A DNA stretch of 36,944 nt, from positions 1-36,944 of the IMG/VR virus record IMGVR_UViG_3300037882_000748. One strand, 5' to 3'. This document shows, one piece after another, positions 36,795 to 36,944 of the stretch. Origin of the DNA: a virus. The translations under genes and the position numbers were made by a program. The notes beneath the pieces were generated by a model. It saw nothing but the letters and a program-made list of their open reading frames with translations. It searched no databases and was not told the origin of the DNA. Numbering within the stretch: the stretch's first letter is position 1; every line of letters starts with the position of its first letter.

Positions 36795-36944
36795 TTAACA
36801 CCCCATGCCTTGAGCGTCTTTTGTACGTTTTCAATGCTATTGCATAAAGCGAAGTGGCCTCCGAATGCTTGCAACTTTTTCCCGAACTGCTCTTGTGCTT
36901 TCGATGGTATTAACTGGTTTACCTTTAACTCAATCGCACCAAAT
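36791..36944 (-). CDS. VRR-NUC nuclease, C-terminal part (second copy of seam sequence)
   Basis: This minus-strand frame is the 3' part of the gene at 1-293. The 99 bases 36846-36944 repeat 1-99; only 36791-36845 are new and complete the protein (...ALCNSIENVQKTLKAWGVK, stop). It is the same gene, not a duplicate. Confidence 0.85.
   Translation of the reverse strand, partial: FGAIELKVNQLIPSKAQEQFGKKLQAFGGHFALCNSIENVQKTLKAWGVK
36846..36944. repeat. Right copy of 99-bp terminal direct repeat
   Basis: Identical to 1-99; see the left copy. Removing one copy gives a circle of 36845 bp. Confidence 0.95.

Noticed and set aside
1-36944. Integrase, excisionase, CI-like repressor or attachment site (temperate phage)
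   Set aside because: No recombinase catalytic motifs or repressor with cleavage domain were seen; the HTH proteins are too small to indicate lysogeny.
1-36944. tRNA or rRNA genes
   Set aside because: Gaps between genes are short and none shows a cloverleaf with a GTTC-type arm and acceptor stem.

Overview
The window is a complete or nearly complete tailed-phage genome (Caudoviricetes, short-tailed podovirus type), probably assembled as a circle. Its first 99 bases (1-99) are repeated exactly as its last 99 (36846-36944), and one gene (VRR-NUC nuclease) reads across the seam, so the unit length is 36845 bp. The virion genes are T7-like: head-tail connector portal, scaffold, tail tubes A and B, internal ejection proteins and a gp17-type fibre. 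There is no phage RNA polymerase, no DNA polymerase, no integrase and no recognisable CI repressor. Promoters look like host sigma-70 sites, and an Rz/Rz1 spanin pair points to a Gram-negative, probably proteobacterial, host. The host cannot be named from the sequence.

Plus strand, 362-10215 (probably early). A TTGACG promoter leads into a Rad52-type annealing protein, a NinB-like protein and small DNA-binding proteins. Next come an HTH / DEDDy 3'-5' exonuclease / zinc-ribbon fusion and a small Cys-rich protein. After a promoter-terminator unit with no ORF (candidate small RNA) comes a pentapeptide-repeat protein, then about 28 very small, mostly overlapping genes (30-151 aa) likely to be host-takeover or counter-defence functions. 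Several are single-span membrane proteins, zinc-finger-like proteins or HTH proteins.

Minus strand, read right to left from 293 through the seam to 10255. (1) Replication/nuclease genes: VRR-NUC, Ref-like HNH, replisome organiser, primase zinc domain, TOPRIM-helicase, a 40-aa ORF and a PD-(D/E)XK-like protein. (2) Packaging and virion genes: TerS, TerL, portal, minor structural proteins, scaffold, major capsid (own promoter and terminator), tail tubes A and B, ejection proteins, lysozyme, fibre. (3) Lysis: small membrane proteins, M15 endolysin, holin, Rz/Rz1. The two arms diverge at about 294-412 and converge at about 10216-10254.

The most notable regulatory signal is a structured 5' leader present three times, at 3797-3872(+), 6072-6147(+) and 33693-33618(-). 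In each copy the -35 box begins exactly 75 nt before the start codon. A short hairpin, with one compensatory base-pair change between two copies, precedes a shared AACCGAG(A/G)GGGA Shine-Dalgarno block. Short exact repeats also sit at tiny-gene junctions, suggesting cassette exchange by short-homology annealing.
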